Numbered from the stretch's first letter, positions 52,042-60,648 are shown. The stretch is DNA of 64,000 nt from an uncultured Bilophila sp. (GCA_910585945.1 CAJUHZ010000002.1:1-64000); one strand, 5' to 3'. Program-made: numbers and translations. Notes: generated from the sequence alone by a model not told the origin.

Positions 52042-52760
52042 AGCTTTCCGGCGTGGGGATGCGCTACGGCAGTCGCGTGATCCTGCGGAACGTGTGCCTG
52101 GAAATTGTTCCCGGCACGGTCACCCTGCTCGTCGGCCCCAACGGCGCGGGCAAGAGCACGCTCCTGCGGATCATGGCCGGGCTGACCAGACCGAGCGCGG
52201 GCACGGTGGAAACCACTTTTGAACGTCCCTCGCCCGGCCGCGGCGCGGGCATCGGGTACCTGGGGCACGCCACCTTCATTTATCCCGGCCTGTCGGCTCT
52301 GGAAAACCTGGCCTTCTGGAGCGGACTGCACGGGCTTGACGCCGGCAAAAAAACGCTGACGGCCGCCCTTGCCCGCGTGGGTCTGGCCCGCTACGCGGCG
52401 GAACGGGCCGGCGGCTTTTCCCGAGGCATGGCTCAGCGCCTCAATCTGGCGCGCGTGCTGCTGCTGGAGCCGGATCTCCTCCTGCTGGACGAACCCGGAA
52501 CCGGACTTGATCAAGGCTCCCTGACCATGCTGCGGCAGGAAATCTCCCTGGCCAGAACGCGCGGCGCGGGCGTGGTGTGGATCAGCCACGACGTCACGGC
52601 GGACGCGACGCAGGCCGACAGAATCGTCGCACTGGCGGATCGCGGCGTGGCCTTTGACGGCGCGCCGGCCGACTACGCCCCCGCAACGGGCAGGACGGGA
52701 ACAGACAGGACGGAAGCGGACGCGGCAAGGGCGGACGATACGCCGGGGAGGCCGGCATGA
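52038..52760 (+). CDS. ccmA: Haem exporter ATP-binding protein CcmA (GTG start)
   Basis: The 240-residue ABC ATPase starts at GTG 52038 overlapping ccmF. Walker A LLVGPNGAGKSTLLRIMAG, signature FSRGMAQRLNLARVLL, Walker B DLLLLDEPGTGLD and switch His in VVWISHDV are present. It powers release of holo-CcmE from CcmC/CcmD. The C-terminal 25 residues (GRTGTDRTEADAARADD) look like a low-complexity extension. Confidence 0.95.
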   Translation: MKLSGVGMRYGSRVILRNVCLEIVPGTVTLLVGPNGAGKSTLLRIMAGLTRPSAGTVETTFERPSPGRGAGIGYLGHATFIYPGLSALENLAFWSGLHGLDAGKKTLTAALARVGLARYAAERAGGFSRGMAQRLNLARVLLLEPDLLLLDEPGTGLDQGSLTMLRQEISLARTRGAGVVWISHDVTADATQADRIVALADRGVAFDGAPADYAPATGRTGTDRTEADAARADDTPGRPA

Positions 52761-53443
52761 TGAACGCGGCGCGCGCGGCCCTGGCTGTGACCCGCAAGGA
52801 TCTGCGCCTTGTCCTTGTGCGGGGGGCGGGATTGTCCCAGGCGCTGCTGCTCGGGCTGCTCCTCGTCTTTGTCTTCAGTCTGGCCCAACGCACGGGCGAG
52901 AGCATGAGCGGTCAGGGCGCGGCCACGGTGTTCTGGCTGGCCTCGGCCTTCTGCCAGACGCTCGCGTTCAACATGCTCTACGGCCTGGAAGAAAGCAACG
53001 GCGCGCGGGCCGGGCTGCTGCTCATGCCCGCTCCGGTGCAGGCGGTGTGGATCGGCAAGGCCGTCGCCGGGCTTGTGATCATCCTGATCGCTCAGGCGGT
53101 TTTTCTGCCCGCGGCCGTGGTCTTTCTGGGGCAGAGCGTGGGCGGGGCATGGCCCGAGGCCCTTGCCGCCGTGCTGCTGGTGGACGTGGGCATGGCCGCG
53201 CTCGGCTCGCTTCTCGGCGCGCTTTCGCAGGGACAGGCCGCGCGGGAATCGCTCCTTTCGGTCGTGCTCTTCCCCCTGATCGTTCCGCTGCTTCTGGCCG
53301 GCATCCGCGCCGGCGCGGGCGGGCTGGGCGAGGCCGCGCCGGCCGAAGCCGCCTCCTGGATCGGGCTGGCCGCCGCCTTTGACGCCGTGTTTCTGGCCGC
53401 CGGCCTGATTTTGTTCCCCTTTGTCTTTTCGGGAGACGAGTGA
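52757..53443 (+). CDS. ccmB: Haem exporter membrane protein CcmB
   Basis: The 228-residue protein has six membrane helices and CcmB features (TRKDLRLVLVRGAGLSQALLLGLLLVFVFSLA, FWLASAFCQTLAFNMLYGLEESNGARAGLLLMPAPVQAVWIGKA). It pairs with CcmA. Start overlaps the ccmA stop (ATGA). Confidence 0.94.
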   Translation: MMNAARAALAVTRKDLRLVLVRGAGLSQALLLGLLLVFVFSLAQRTGESMSGQGAATVFWLASAFCQTLAFNMLYGLEESNGARAGLLLMPAPVQAVWIGKAVAGLVIILIAQAVFLPAAVVFLGQSVGGAWPEALAAVLLVDVGMAALGSLLGALSQGQAARESLLSVVLFPLIVPLLLAGIRAGAGGLGEAAPAEAASWIGLAAAFDAVFLAAGLILFPFVFSGDE

Positions 53444-54150
53444 GCGGGCGCGGCCCGCCAACCTCAAGCAACGAGCCAGTCATGCGACATTCCAGCCGGA
53501 TTTTCCCCCTTGCCCTGTGCGGCGGCGCGCTCATGGCGATCAGCCAGTGGTTCATCTGTCATTATGCGCCGGTTGAAGCGCAACTCGGCGTGATGCAAAA
53601 GATTTTCTACACGCACCTGCCCCTGGCCTGGTGGGCTTTCGCCAGCTTTTTCACGGTGTGCGCGGCGGGCGTGCTCTACCTGGCGCGGCGCAATCCCTTC
53701 TGGGACGCGCTGGCCGGCGCGGCCGCCGAAATCGGCGTGGCGTTGTGTACGCTCGCGCTGGTCACCGGCTCCATCTGGGCGCGGCATTCGTGGAACGTGT
53801 GGTGGACGTGGGATCCGCGCCTGACCACGGCGCTTGTCCTGTGGTTTCTCTACGCCGGCTATCTGGTTCTCCGCCGCATGGATCTGCCGGAACCGCGCCG
53901 CGCCGCGCTGTGCGCGGTTGTCGGCATTGTGGCCTTTGCCGACGTGCCGCTTGTCTTTCTCTCGGCCCGGCTGTGGCGATCCATCCATCCGGCCGTGTTC
54001 GCGTCCAAAGGCGGCGGTCTGGAACCGGAAATGCTGACGGCCCTGCTGGTATCCCTGCTGTCTTTCGGTGTGTTCTGGGCCGCGCTGCTCTGCGTGCGGA
54101 CCAGCCAGATCCGCGCCGGCCAGCGGCTCGACGCACTGACCTTCAAATGA
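53440..54150 (+). CDS. ccmC: Haem-handling protein CcmC
   Basis: The product is 236 residues from GTG 53440 or 222 from ATG 53482. It has six membrane helices, the first His segment KIFYTHLPLAWWAF, the WWD motif SWNVWWTWDPRLTTALVLWFLY and the second His region LWRSIHPAVF. It loads haem onto CcmE. It overlaps ccmB by 4 nt. Confidence 0.95.
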   Translation: MSGRGPPTSSNEPVMRHSSRIFPLALCGGALMAISQWFICHYAPVEAQLGVMQKIFYTHLPLAWWAFASFFTVCAAGVLYLARRNPFWDALAGAAAEIGVALCTLALVTGSIWARHSWNVWWTWDPRLTTALVLWFLYAGYLVLRRMDLPEPRRAALCAVVGIVAFADVPLVFLSARLWRSIHPAVFASKGGGLEPEMLTALLVSLLSFGVFWAALLCVRTSQIRAGQRLDALTFK

Positions 54151-54181
54151 AATCCGCCCATTGAAGATGCAAGAAGAAACC

Positions 54182-54730
54182 ATGCTCCGCCTGCACCGTC
54201 TCCGCGCTTCGGACACGCCGGCCTGCCGCTTCATGGAACAGGTGCTGACCGAAGCCTTTCCGGTGGAAGAATACCGCGAACTTTCGGAACTGCGGGAATT
54301 GACCGGAAACAGGGATATTTTTTACAACAATCTTGTCCTTGACGGCGCGACGCCTGTGGGCCTGATCACCTGGTGGGACTTTGAATGGTTTCGCTATGTG
54401 GAACATTTCGCCATTGCCCCCGCCTTCCGCAACAAAGAATACGGGCACAGGACGCTTGCCCTTGTCCGGGCGCAAACGCGCACGCCGCTTGTGCTGGAAG
54501 TCGAGCGCCCTGTTCAGGAAATGGCGCGGCGGCGCATCGGCTTTTACCAGCGGCAGGGCTTCACCCTGTGGGAGAAGGACTACCAGCAGCCGCCCTACAG
54601 CCCCGGCGCGGGCTTCCTGCCCATGTACCTGATGGCACACGGCGATCTGGACCCCGAACAGGACTACGCCCGGGTGCGGGCCACAATCCACAGCGAAGTC
54701 TACCGTGTCGAACAGGGGCGGAACTCATGA
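54182..54730 (+). CDS. GNAT-family N-acetyltransferase
   Basis: Start chosen at ATG 54182 (MLRLHRLRASDTPACRFM), giving 182 residues; TTG 54161 and ATG 54167 are upstream alternatives. GNAT elements: VEHFAIAPAFRNKEYGHRTLALV (beta4 and acetyl-CoA loop), VEVERPVQEMARRRIGFYQRQGF. Acceptor unknown. It lies inside the ccm cluster, 31 nt after ccmC, possibly a bystander. Confidence 0.85.
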   Translation: MLRLHRLRASDTPACRFMEQVLTEAFPVEEYRELSELRELTGNRDIFYNNLVLDGATPVGLITWWDFEWFRYVEHFAIAPAFRNKEYGHRTLALVRAQTRTPLVLEVERPVQEMARRRIGFYQRQGFTLWEKDYQQPPYSPGAGFLPMYLMAHGDLDPEQDYARVRATIHSEVYRVEQGRNS

Positions 54731-54790
54731 AAACGCCGTCCGCGACACGCTCGCGTTTTCCGGCCGGCAGGGCCGAACATTGGGCAAGGA
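54727..54790 (+). repeat. GTCAGCCCTCATG-family fragment
   Basis: CATGAAAACGCCGTCCGCGA followed by ...TTTTCCGGCCGGCAGGG, the left part of the element; no right end. It begins at the GNAT stop codon (TGA inside TCATGAAAAC) and may supply it. The rest of 54791-55013 holds nothing I recognise. Confidence 0.6.
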
Positions 54791-55013
54791 CGGAGCAGCC
54801 GGGGATGGCACCCCGTACTCCGTAACATGATCGGGGCACGAGACCTGACGCGGCGGCGCAGCCGTCATGAGCGCGCCGAAACGTCGGCCAGGCGATCGTA
54901 AACATTGCGCACGGACATGTCCGCCCCGACGCCGCGGCATGAGGGCGTCAGGAAGGCATTTCATACGAATCATGGACTGATTCCGTACAACAGATTCCGC
55001 AGGAGGTTGTCGC

Positions 55014-55175
55014 ATGTCCGGACTGGACTGGCTCATGTACGCCAATATCGCCGTATGGCTCGGCCTTGGCGCGTATCTGGCCTTTGTGGCCCGCGCCCAG
55101 AGCGCTCTGGCCCATCGGCTGGAACATATGGAAGTGGAAGCGGACGACGAACACAGCGAGGCCCGGCATGTCTGA
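55014..55175 (+). CDS. ccmD: CcmD-like small membrane protein
   Basis: A 53-residue protein behind AGGAGG. It has one membrane helix (WLMYANIAVWLGLGAYLAFV) followed by a charged tail (RAQSALAHRLEHMEVEADDE), the CcmD layout with the typical Tyr/Leu-rich segment. CcmD holds CcmABC and CcmE together during haem release. Here it is separated from ccmC by the acetyltransferase and a repeat. It overlaps the next gene by 8 nt. Confidence 0.85.
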   Translation: MSGLDWLMYANIAVWLGLGAYLAFVARAQSALAHRLEHMEVEADDEHSEARHV

Positions 55176-55809
55176 TCCCGCGATCTCCCTGCCCGCCCGC
55201 CGCGTTCCGCTCGGCATCGTGCTGGCCGGGCTTGTGCTCATGTTCTTCTCGGCGGCAGGCTATCTGGTGGAACATCCTTCCCTGACTGTCCATTCCCAGG
55301 TGCAGGAGGCGGCCGCGCCGACCGGGGCCGACGCCCCGACAGCGGCCGCTCCCCCCGCCGGAATGCCGGGCGCGGGGATGCCGGAGGGCGTGATCGAATT
55401 CATGCGCCGTCTCCAGCAAAACCCCACGGATCAACACGCCCTGCTCAGCCTGGCCGAACACTTTGTGCACAGCGAAGACTGGATCAGGGCCGAAACCTTC
55501 GCCCTCCGCGCGGTGGCGGCCGATCCCGCCGCGAGCCGCCCCCTCTACCTGCTCGGGATCATCCAGCACAACCAGAACCGGCACGCCGAAGCGGCCGCCA
55601 GCCTGCGCAAGGCGCTGGCGTCCGGCGAAGACGCTTCCATCCGCTACAGCCTGGGGCTTCTGGCCGCCTACTACCTGGACAAGCCGGAAGAAGGACTGGC
55701 CGAATTGCGGAAAGCGGCGGACAACCCCGCCGCCTCGCCCGAACTCAAGGCGTCCGCCCGGGAAGAAATGGAGAAACTCAGGGAACACATGCGGCACGCG
55801 CCGCGGTGA
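55168..55809 (+). CDS. Membrane-anchored TPR protein (CcmI/NrfG-like)
   Basis: A 213-residue protein starting inside ccmD. One membrane helix (about 15-33, IVLAGLVLMFFSAAGYLV), an Ala/Pro-rich linker, then three to four tetratricopeptide repeats (DQHALLSLAEHFVHSEDWIRAETFALRAV, SRPLYLLGIIQHNQNRHAEAAASLRKAL). Proteins of this design (CcmI, NrfG, C-terminal CcmH) hold apocytochromes for haem attachment; position after ccmD supports that. Confidence 0.82.
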   Translation: MSDPAISLPARRVPLGIVLAGLVLMFFSAAGYLVEHPSLTVHSQVQEAAAPTGADAPTAAAPPAGMPGAGMPEGVIEFMRRLQQNPTDQHALLSLAEHFVHSEDWIRAETFALRAVAADPAASRPLYLLGIIQHNQNRHAEAAASLRKALASGEDASIRYSLGLLAAYYLDKPEEGLAELRKAADNPAASPELKASAREEMEKLREHMRHAPR

Positions 55810-55817
55810 ACATCAAA

Positions 55818-55922
55818 ATCATTCGCCAGAAAACACGGGTTTTGCCCCATTCACGGCGCTTTTCGCGCCGCGCCGGATTCGCGTCTGGCGGTAGAAGTCA
55901 TTTCGCATGAAATGACTTCTAT
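55818..55922 (+). repeat. Multi-hairpin repeat unit, copy 1
   Basis: ATCATTCGCCAGAAAACACG, CATTCACGGCGCTTTTCGCG, CCGCGCC, a CGCC...GTCTGGCG stem and a GAAGTCATTTC/GAAATGACTTC stem in that order. The same order is at 59765-59879. Confidence 0.7.
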
Positions 55923-55978
55923 TTTTTGAAAAAGGATGCCCTGACAGAACAAACAAGAACAAAAAGCAGGAGGAAACA

Positions 55979-56252
55979 GCCGGCAACGCCCGCTCCCGCC
56001 TCCACAAGAGCAGTCAGATTGTGGGGAACCGCCCTGTATTCAGCCCACATTTCCAGAATATAACAACACTCCCGTGTCAGTGGAAAACAGATCGATATCA
56101 CCCGGCGTCAGAATTTCGATATTCTCGCCCAGGGTCAGATCGACGCTGGCAGGCTGCACGTTATTGGGCGTCAGCGGGGTTATGCCCAATACGCCGTTTT
56201 CAATTGCCTCCAGAATCGCCTTATCGCTGTAAACCGGCATGACATACTCCAA
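55979..56252 (-). pseudogene. dcd: dCTP deaminase remnant with frameshift and 3' truncation
   Basis: From ATG 56240 (or 56252) the frame reads MPVYSDKAILEAIENGVLGI, NNVQPASVDLTLG and GDIDLF, the N-terminal third of dCTP deaminase, then stops at 56040. A second frame overlapping the end continues with CYILEMWAEYRAVPHNLTAL and VEAG, resembling the following block of the family, before homology is lost near 55979. Intact enzymes have about 160-190 residues. A frameshift plus loss of the C-terminal half makes it a pseudogene. Confidence 0.7.
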
Positions 56253-56373
56253 AAGTTACAAGATCGCCGCGAGCATGGCGACATTGCGGTCTGTTGTCAA
56301 CAGCACGGGAAAACAGCGCCGGGGCGGGCACATCGGCACGACTGCCAAAAAGTTCTCTTGCCGGAAATTGCCG

Positions 56374-57051
56374 TCAGCGCGACTCCCCGCACTCTCCGTC
56401 CAGAATACAGCACAGCACGGCGTCAGCCTCCAGGGCGGCGGCCATGACCACGCGCGGCGCAAGGGCGGGGCGATCCGGCGTCACTTCGCTCAGGAGATCC
56501 CCGACGACGATCAGTCGCGAGCCAATCCGTCGCGTCGTCATGGGCGGGCCGCCCCAGCCGGCCATGCCCGAGGCCGACACCACGACATGCCCGGCCCGGA
56601 GCAGGGCTTCCACCAGTTCCTTTTTGATCCTGGCGTCGTCCACCGCCTCCACCACAACGGAACAGCCGGCAAAGACCGCGGCGACATTTTCGGCGCTCAG
56701 CCGCTCCCGGCGCAGATCAGGGCGGATCGCCGGATTGAGACCGTGCAGGATCTCGCCCAGAGCGTCCACCTTGGGCCGCCCCACATGACGCGGCCAGTAA
56801 AACTGACGGTTCAGATTGGAGAGGCTCACCACGTCATGATCCGCAATGGTCAGGCGGATCACGCCGCTCCGCGCCAGCAGAACCGCGCAATTGGAGCCAA
56901 GCCCGCCCGCCCCGGCGATGCCCACGCGGGCTTCCGCCAGACGTCGCCGTTGCGCCGCGTCAAGGTGGGAGGCCAACACGCCGTCCAGGAACAGGTCTCC
57001 CACTTCCGGCGCGGCGGGCATGGCGGCCACAGGAGCGCGCTGGTCAGGCAT
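56374..57051 (-). CDS. thiF: ThiF-family adenylyltransferase
   Basis: The 225-residue protein contains the E1-like nucleotide motif VGIAGAGGLGSNCAVLLARSGV, the DHDVVSLSNLNRQF block and GRPKVDALGEIL. Zinc Cys pairs of the E. coli type are absent, as in the shorter ThiF family 2 of thiSGHF operons. It adenylates the ThiS C-terminus for sulfur loading. Last gene of the riboswitch-controlled operon, 24 nt after thiH. Confidence 0.9.
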   Translation of the reverse strand: MPDQRAPVAAMPAAPEVGDLFLDGVLASHLDAAQRRRLAEARVGIAGAGGLGSNCAVLLARSGVIRLTIADHDVVSLSNLNRQFYWPRHVGRPKVDALGEILHGLNPAIRPDLRRERLSAENVAAVFAGCSVVVEAVDDARIKKELVEALLRAGHVVVSASGMAGWGGPPMTTRRIGSRLIVVGDLLSEVTPDRPALAPRVVMAAALEADAVLCCILDGECGESR

Positions 57052-57075
57052 GGTTCCTCGCGTCCATCCGTGCGA

Positions 57076-58257
57076 TCAGTTCCGTCCGCAGGCGTAGGAA
57101 GCGCCTTCCAGCGGTTCCCAGTGCTTGAACACAGGCTGATAGCCGCGGGCGCGAATGGCCGCGGCCATTTCATCCACGGAGCGGCTGTCCGAAATGTCGA
57201 ACTGCCCCACATCGGGCGCGTCGCCGCCGCTGTGTTCCGCCGCCGAGGCCACCGCATGTCCTCCCACGGCTGTGGACACCCCGGCCGAAACCCGGGTCAC
57301 CCCGAGTTCGATCAGGCGATCCCGCAGAAAGGCCCGCTCGCGCGAGGAAACCGTGATCCCGGCCGCCGGCAGAAAGAGGCGCAGGGCGGTGATGTACTGC
57401 ACCAGATCCCGATCCGAAACCGGAAAGACCCTGTCGAACACCCCTGCGTGCGGCCTCATGCGCGGCACGGAAAGCGAAAGCTCCACGGCCGGGTATCTTT
57501 CCTGCAACCAGGCCGCGTGCAGGCCGGAGAAAAACGCGTCGCGCCGCCATTCGTCCAGCCCGAGCAGGGCGCCGATGCCGATGCAGCGCATCCCGGCTTC
57601 CGCCCCGCGCTGAGGCGCGTCCAGCCGGAAGCGGAAATCGCGCTTCGGCCCGGCCGGGTGCAGCCCGGCGTACAGTTCCTCGTTGTAGGTCTCCTGAAAC
57701 ATGGTCAGGGAGTCCACGCCGGCGGCGGTGAGCAGGCGGTATTCTTCCACGGTCATGGCGTAGACTTCCACGCCGATGCCGGGGAAGAAGGCGCGCAGGC
57801 GGCGGGCGGCTTCCGCAATATACTCGGGGCCGGTCTTTTTCGGGGCGTCGCCGGTCAACAGCAGGATATGCCGCAGACCCGTGGCCGCAATGGCCCGGCC
57901 TTCCCGTTCGATTTCCTCAGGGGAAAGCATGGAACGCCGGATGCGATTGCCCGTGTTGAAGCCGCAATACACGCAACGGTTCGTGCAGTAGTTGGCCAGA
58001 TACAGCGGGGTGAAGAGCTGAACGGAGCGCCCGAACTGACGCAGGGTGATCGCTTGCGCCGCGCGCGCCATGTCTTCCAGAAGCGGCGCGGCCGCAGGAG
58101 AGAGCAGCGCCATGAAATCGCGGGGGGTCAGGGCTTCGCCCCGTTCGGCGGCAGCGACAGCCCCGCGGGCGGCTGTTTCCGAAGCGTGGGCAAGCCCCGC
58201 GCTCACCTCCTCGCCCGGCCAGCGCCGCAGCTCGTCATAAAAGGAAGCGTCGCTCAC
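57076..58257 (-). CDS. thiH: 2-iminoacetate synthase ThiH
   Basis: The 393-residue radical SAM enzyme has the CxxxCxxC cluster in [15 protein letters not shown], and the ThiH blocks [20 protein letters not shown] and GVSTAVGGH. It cleaves tyrosine to dehydroglycine for the thiazole ring, the anaerobic alternative to ThiO. It overlaps thiG by 4 nt. Confidence 0.96.
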   Translation of the reverse strand: MSDASFYDELRRWPGEEVSAGLAHASETAARGAVAAAERGEALTPRDFMALLSPAAAPLLEDMARAAQAITLRQFGRSVQLFTPLYLANYCTNRCVYCGFNTGNRIRRSMLSPEEIEREGRAIAATGLRHILLLTGDAPKKTGPEYIAEAARRLRAFFPGIGVEVYAMTVEEYRLLTAAGVDSLTMFQETYNEELYAGLHPAGPKRDFRFRLDAPQRGAEAGMRCIGIGALLGLDEWRRDAFFSGLHAAWLQERYPAVELSLSVPRMRPHAGVFDRVFPVSDRDLVQYITALRLFLPAAGITVSSRERAFLRDRLIELGVTRVSAGVSTAVGGHAVASAAEHSGGDAPDVGQFDISDSRSVDEMAAAIRARGYQPVFKHWEPLEGASYACGRN

Positions 58258-59072
58258 CTGTCCGCCTCCGGCGTTTCGTCAAGAAAGCCCGTCAGCGGCG
58301 AGGAGGCGGACGCCCCCTGCTCCAGCACCGGCCCTGTCCCGGCCAGCCGCGCCGCGCGCCCGGCGCGCACCGCCTCTCCAAAGGCGGCGGCCATGCGCAC
58401 GGGATCGCCGGCCGTGGCGATGGCGGTATTCACCAGACAGGCGGCCGCGCCCATTTCCAGCGCCTCACACGCCTGCGACGGCTTGCCGATCCCGGCGTCC
58501 ACCACAACGGGCAGGCGGATTTCCTCTATCAGGATGCGGATCATTTCCCGCGTTTGCAGGCCCCGATTAGTGCCGATGGGCGCGCCGAGCGGCATCACCG
58601 CGGCCGCCCCGGCATTGACGAGATCACGCGCGACATACAGATCCGGATTCATGTACGGGAGCACGGTAAAGCCCTCCCGCGCCAGAATCTCGGTGGCGCG
58701 GGCCGTCTCGTAGCCGTCGGGCAAAAGGTGGCGGGCGTCGGAGATCACTTCAATCTTGATCCAGTCTCCGCAACCGGCGGCGCGCGCCAGCCGGGCGATG
58801 CGCACAGCCTCGTCCGCCGTGCGCGCGCCCGAGGTGTTGGGCAGCAGGCGTACGCCCTCGGGGATGTGCGCGAGCACGTTGTCCTCCGGGTGCGCCAGAT
58901 CCACGCGCCGCAAGGCCACGGTGATCACTTCCGCGCCGGACGCGGCAATGACCCCGGGGATCAGGCTGTCCGATCCGTATTTGCCCGTGCCCACAAAAAG
59001 ACGGCTGTGCAGCGCCGTCGCGCCGATGTACAGCACATCCGAATCATCCATGTGCGTATCCCTGCAACTCAT
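58254..59072 (-). CDS. thiG: Thiazole synthase ThiG
   Basis: Start chosen at ATG 59072 ([17 protein letters not shown]), eight nt after AGGGGA, giving 272 residues; ATG 59051 is an alternative. TIM-barrel ThiG features: [19 protein letters not shown] with the Schiff-base Lys, [27 protein letters not shown] and [19 protein letters not shown]. It forms the thiazole phosphate from deoxyxylulose phosphate, dehydroglycine and ThiS thiocarboxylate. Confidence 0.96.
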   Translation of the reverse strand: MSCRDTHMDDSDVLYIGATALHSRLFVGTGKYGSDSLIPGVIAASGAEVITVALRRVDLAHPEDNVLAHIPEGVRLLPNTSGARTADEAVRIARLARAAGCGDWIKIEVISDARHLLPDGYETARATEILAREGFTVLPYMNPDLYVARDLVNAGAAAVMPLGAPIGTNRGLQTREMIRILIEEIRLPVVVDAGIGKPSQACEALEMGAAACLVNTAIATAGDPVRMAAAFGEAVRAGRAARLAGTGPVLEQGASASSPLTGFLDETPEADR

Positions 59073-59167
59073 TTCGTAAATCCCCTGCGGACGATGTATG
59101 AGGTTTCGCCGGCTCATGCCCCGCCTGCCGCAAGACCGTCTTCCCGCGTCCGGCGGCGTCCGGACCG

Positions 59168-59368
59168 CTACCCCCCCCCGACAAACTGGAGCAATTCCAG
59201 CCGATCGCCTTCGGCCAGCACCGTGTCGGCAAAGGCCGCGGCAGGAAGAATCGCCGTGTTGAGCTCCACAACCACCCTTTCCGGGTTCAGCCCCAACCGG
59301 CGGATCAGCATGAGGACGGATGTGCCCGCTTCGCAGACCGTTTCCTCATTGTTCACAACAACGCGCAT
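59168..59368 (-). CDS. thiS: Sulfur carrier protein ThiS
   Basis: Start ATG 59368 gives 66 residues of ubiquitin-like fold ([20 protein letters not shown] ... [13 protein letters not shown]). The C-terminal Gly-Gly is where ThiF and sulfur attach. Here the end is encoded by nine consecutive G (59171-59179), giving Gly-Gly-Gly before TAG, one Gly more than usual. Slippage in that run would destroy the active end. First gene of the operon. Confidence 0.92.
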   Translation of the reverse strand: MRVVVNNEETVCEAGTSVLMLIRRLGLNPERVVVELNTAILPAAAFADTVLAEGDRLELLQFVGGG

Positions 59369-59405
59369 ACAGCCTCCCCGCGCATGACGCGGCACGCACA
59401 TACGC

Positions 59406-59429
59406 AAAAAGCCCGTCGCAGGGACGGGC
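59406..59429 (-). terminator. Riboswitch terminator before thiS
   Basis: On the minus strand GCCCGTC and GACGGGC form a 7-bp stem followed by five T, between the TPP aptamer and thiS. It is the expected expression platform for transcriptional control. Confidence 0.8.
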
Positions 59430-59448
59430 GGACAAAAAACGGGTGTCG

Positions 59449-59534
59449 CTTCCCTACGGCAGCGCGAACTGCGTCAGGTTCCAAGGGTCTGGGCCGTGCA
59501 CGCCCACTCTCAGCCCGCCTCCGGGCTCCCCCAG
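59449..59534 (-). ncRNA. TPP riboswitch (THI element)
   Basis: On the minus strand the aptamer core reads GGGGGAGCCCGG, GGGCTGAGA, GACCCTTGGAACCTGA and GTAGGGAA in order, the conserved THI box. With thiamine pyrophosphate bound, the terminator at 59406-59429 would form and shut off thiSGHF. Confidence 0.96.
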
Positions 59535-59579
59535 CGTGATCGTTGTCGCATCAGGCGACAAGGCAAAGATAGATCGTCA

Positions 59580-59764
59580 TCCCCGCGCTGTAAAGGCATG
59601 AGGAAGTTGGAGAGCGGCTCAGTTTGAAGTATTGGGGGCTGCTCGCCCCCAACCCCCTCGGCAGGGGAATGATTCCCCCGCACCCCCAATGGCCGACTCT
59701 TCGCGGACGGCGTTGAGGCCGTCTCTGGAACCCATTTCATGATTCAGCCTTTGGGCTGAATCAT
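59580..59764 (-). repeat. Compound repeat: palindrome unit copy 2 and repeat fragment
   Basis: 59630-59690 (minus) holds the GCAGGGGAAT palindrome unit; 59692-59715 has CTTCGCGGACGGCG, the end of the GTCAGCCCTCATG family; 59736-59767 is a perfect 14-bp hairpin (TTCATGATTCAGCC/GGCTGAATCATGAA). Repeats of three families are stacked here without a gene between. Confidence 0.6.
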
Positions 59765-59879
59765 GAAGATCATTCGCCAAAAAACGTGGTTTTTGGCTCA
59801 TTCACGGCGCTTTTCGCGCCGCGCCAGACTCTCGTCTGGCGTTGGAAGCCATTTCATGCGAATCATGAAATGACTTCTA
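59765..59879 (+). repeat. Multi-hairpin repeat unit, copy 2
   Basis: ATCATTCGCCAAAAAACGTG, CATTCACGGCGCTTTTCGCG, CGCCAGAC/CGTCTGGCG stem and GAAG(C/T)CATTTC/GAAATGACTTC stem, parallel to 55818-55922. The stem halves covary or are better matched here. It abuts the nitroreductase stop codon. Confidence 0.7.
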
Positions 59880-60458
59880 CTTGCGGATCACCAGAACCTC
59901 ATCCAGCGCCCGTTTGGGCACATAATGCACCCCGGCCGCATCCCGCCAGTAGGTGAGGGAACCGCTCTCCGGCACAGGGGCCACCCGGCGTTCCTCAAGC
60001 TCCAGCCCGAACGCCAGAGGCATGATGACTTCAAGCCCTTCGGGCGCGTCGATCACGGATCGGATCAGGGCCGCATCGTATGTCTGAAACATGCAGCAGC
60101 CCACGCCGCGCGTGGCCGCGGCAAGCTGCATGGTCTGCGCGGCAATGCCGAGATCAATGGAAAGAAGATGCCCCTTGTTCTCCGGCGCGGCCAGAATCAC
60201 GACATAGCCGGTGGGGCGTTCGCCTTCCACCGGTCCCGGCCAGTCGGGCAACGCGCCTGCCCAGCGGAGAGCGGGGAAAAGAGCGGCCCGCCCCTCGGGG
60301 CTTTCCACAACGGCAAACCGTAACGCCTGCTGGTTCTTGGCGCTCGGGGCCAGACGCGCGCAATCCACAAGCCATGTCAGAAACCCCGCCGGCAACGGCT
60401 CGGACTGCCGGAAACGCCGGCAGGTGCGGGCAGCGGCGACCTGTTCGAGAAAATCCAT
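59877..60458 (-). CDS. Nitroreductase-family flavoprotein
   Basis: The 193-residue protein starts behind GGAGG. Nitroreductase features are the N-terminal RTCRRFRQSEPLP, ARLAPSAKNQQALRFAVV (FMN binding), SIDLGIAAQTMQLAAATRGVGCCMF and a C-terminal Lys/Arg segment. It likely binds FMN and uses NAD(P)H to reduce nitro or quinone compounds; the substrate is unknown. Confidence 0.9.
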   Translation of the reverse strand: MDFLEQVAAARTCRRFRQSEPLPAGFLTWLVDCARLAPSAKNQQALRFAVVESPEGRAALFPALRWAGALPDWPGPVEGERPTGYVVILAAPENKGHLLSIDLGIAAQTMQLAAATRGVGCCMFQTYDAALIRSVIDAPEGLEVIMPLAFGLELEERRVAPVPESGSLTYWRDAAGVHYVPKRALDEVLVIRK

Positions 60459-60488
60459 ATGTCCTCCCTGCTTTTCTGATCCTGAACA

Positions 60489-60648
60489 TCAGCTCTCATG
60501 AAAACCCGTCCGCGAAAAGGCGTTTTTTCCGGCCGGCAAGAAACCATTGGACGGAGCCGTATTGAATCTGCCGCAAGGTCAATGCTGGCCTTGCAACGCC
60601 GCCGGACGCAAAAACGGCCTTGCAGCAGGCGGATTCATGAGGGCTGAC
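60489..60648 (+). repeat. GTCAGCCCTCATG element, full copy 2
   Basis: From TCAGCTCTCATGAAAAC to GGATTCATGAGGGCTGAC, about 160 bp, with the interior order of 49482-49647 (CCGTCCGCGAAAAGGCG, CCGGCCGGCAAG, GGTCAATGCTGGCCTTGCAA, CCTTGCAGCAGG). Its right end touches the stop codon of the next gene. Confidence 0.8.

Noticed and set aside
56239..58713. An 824-codon plus-strand frame opposite the thi genes
   Set aside because: Antisense shadow of thiF, thiH and thiG.
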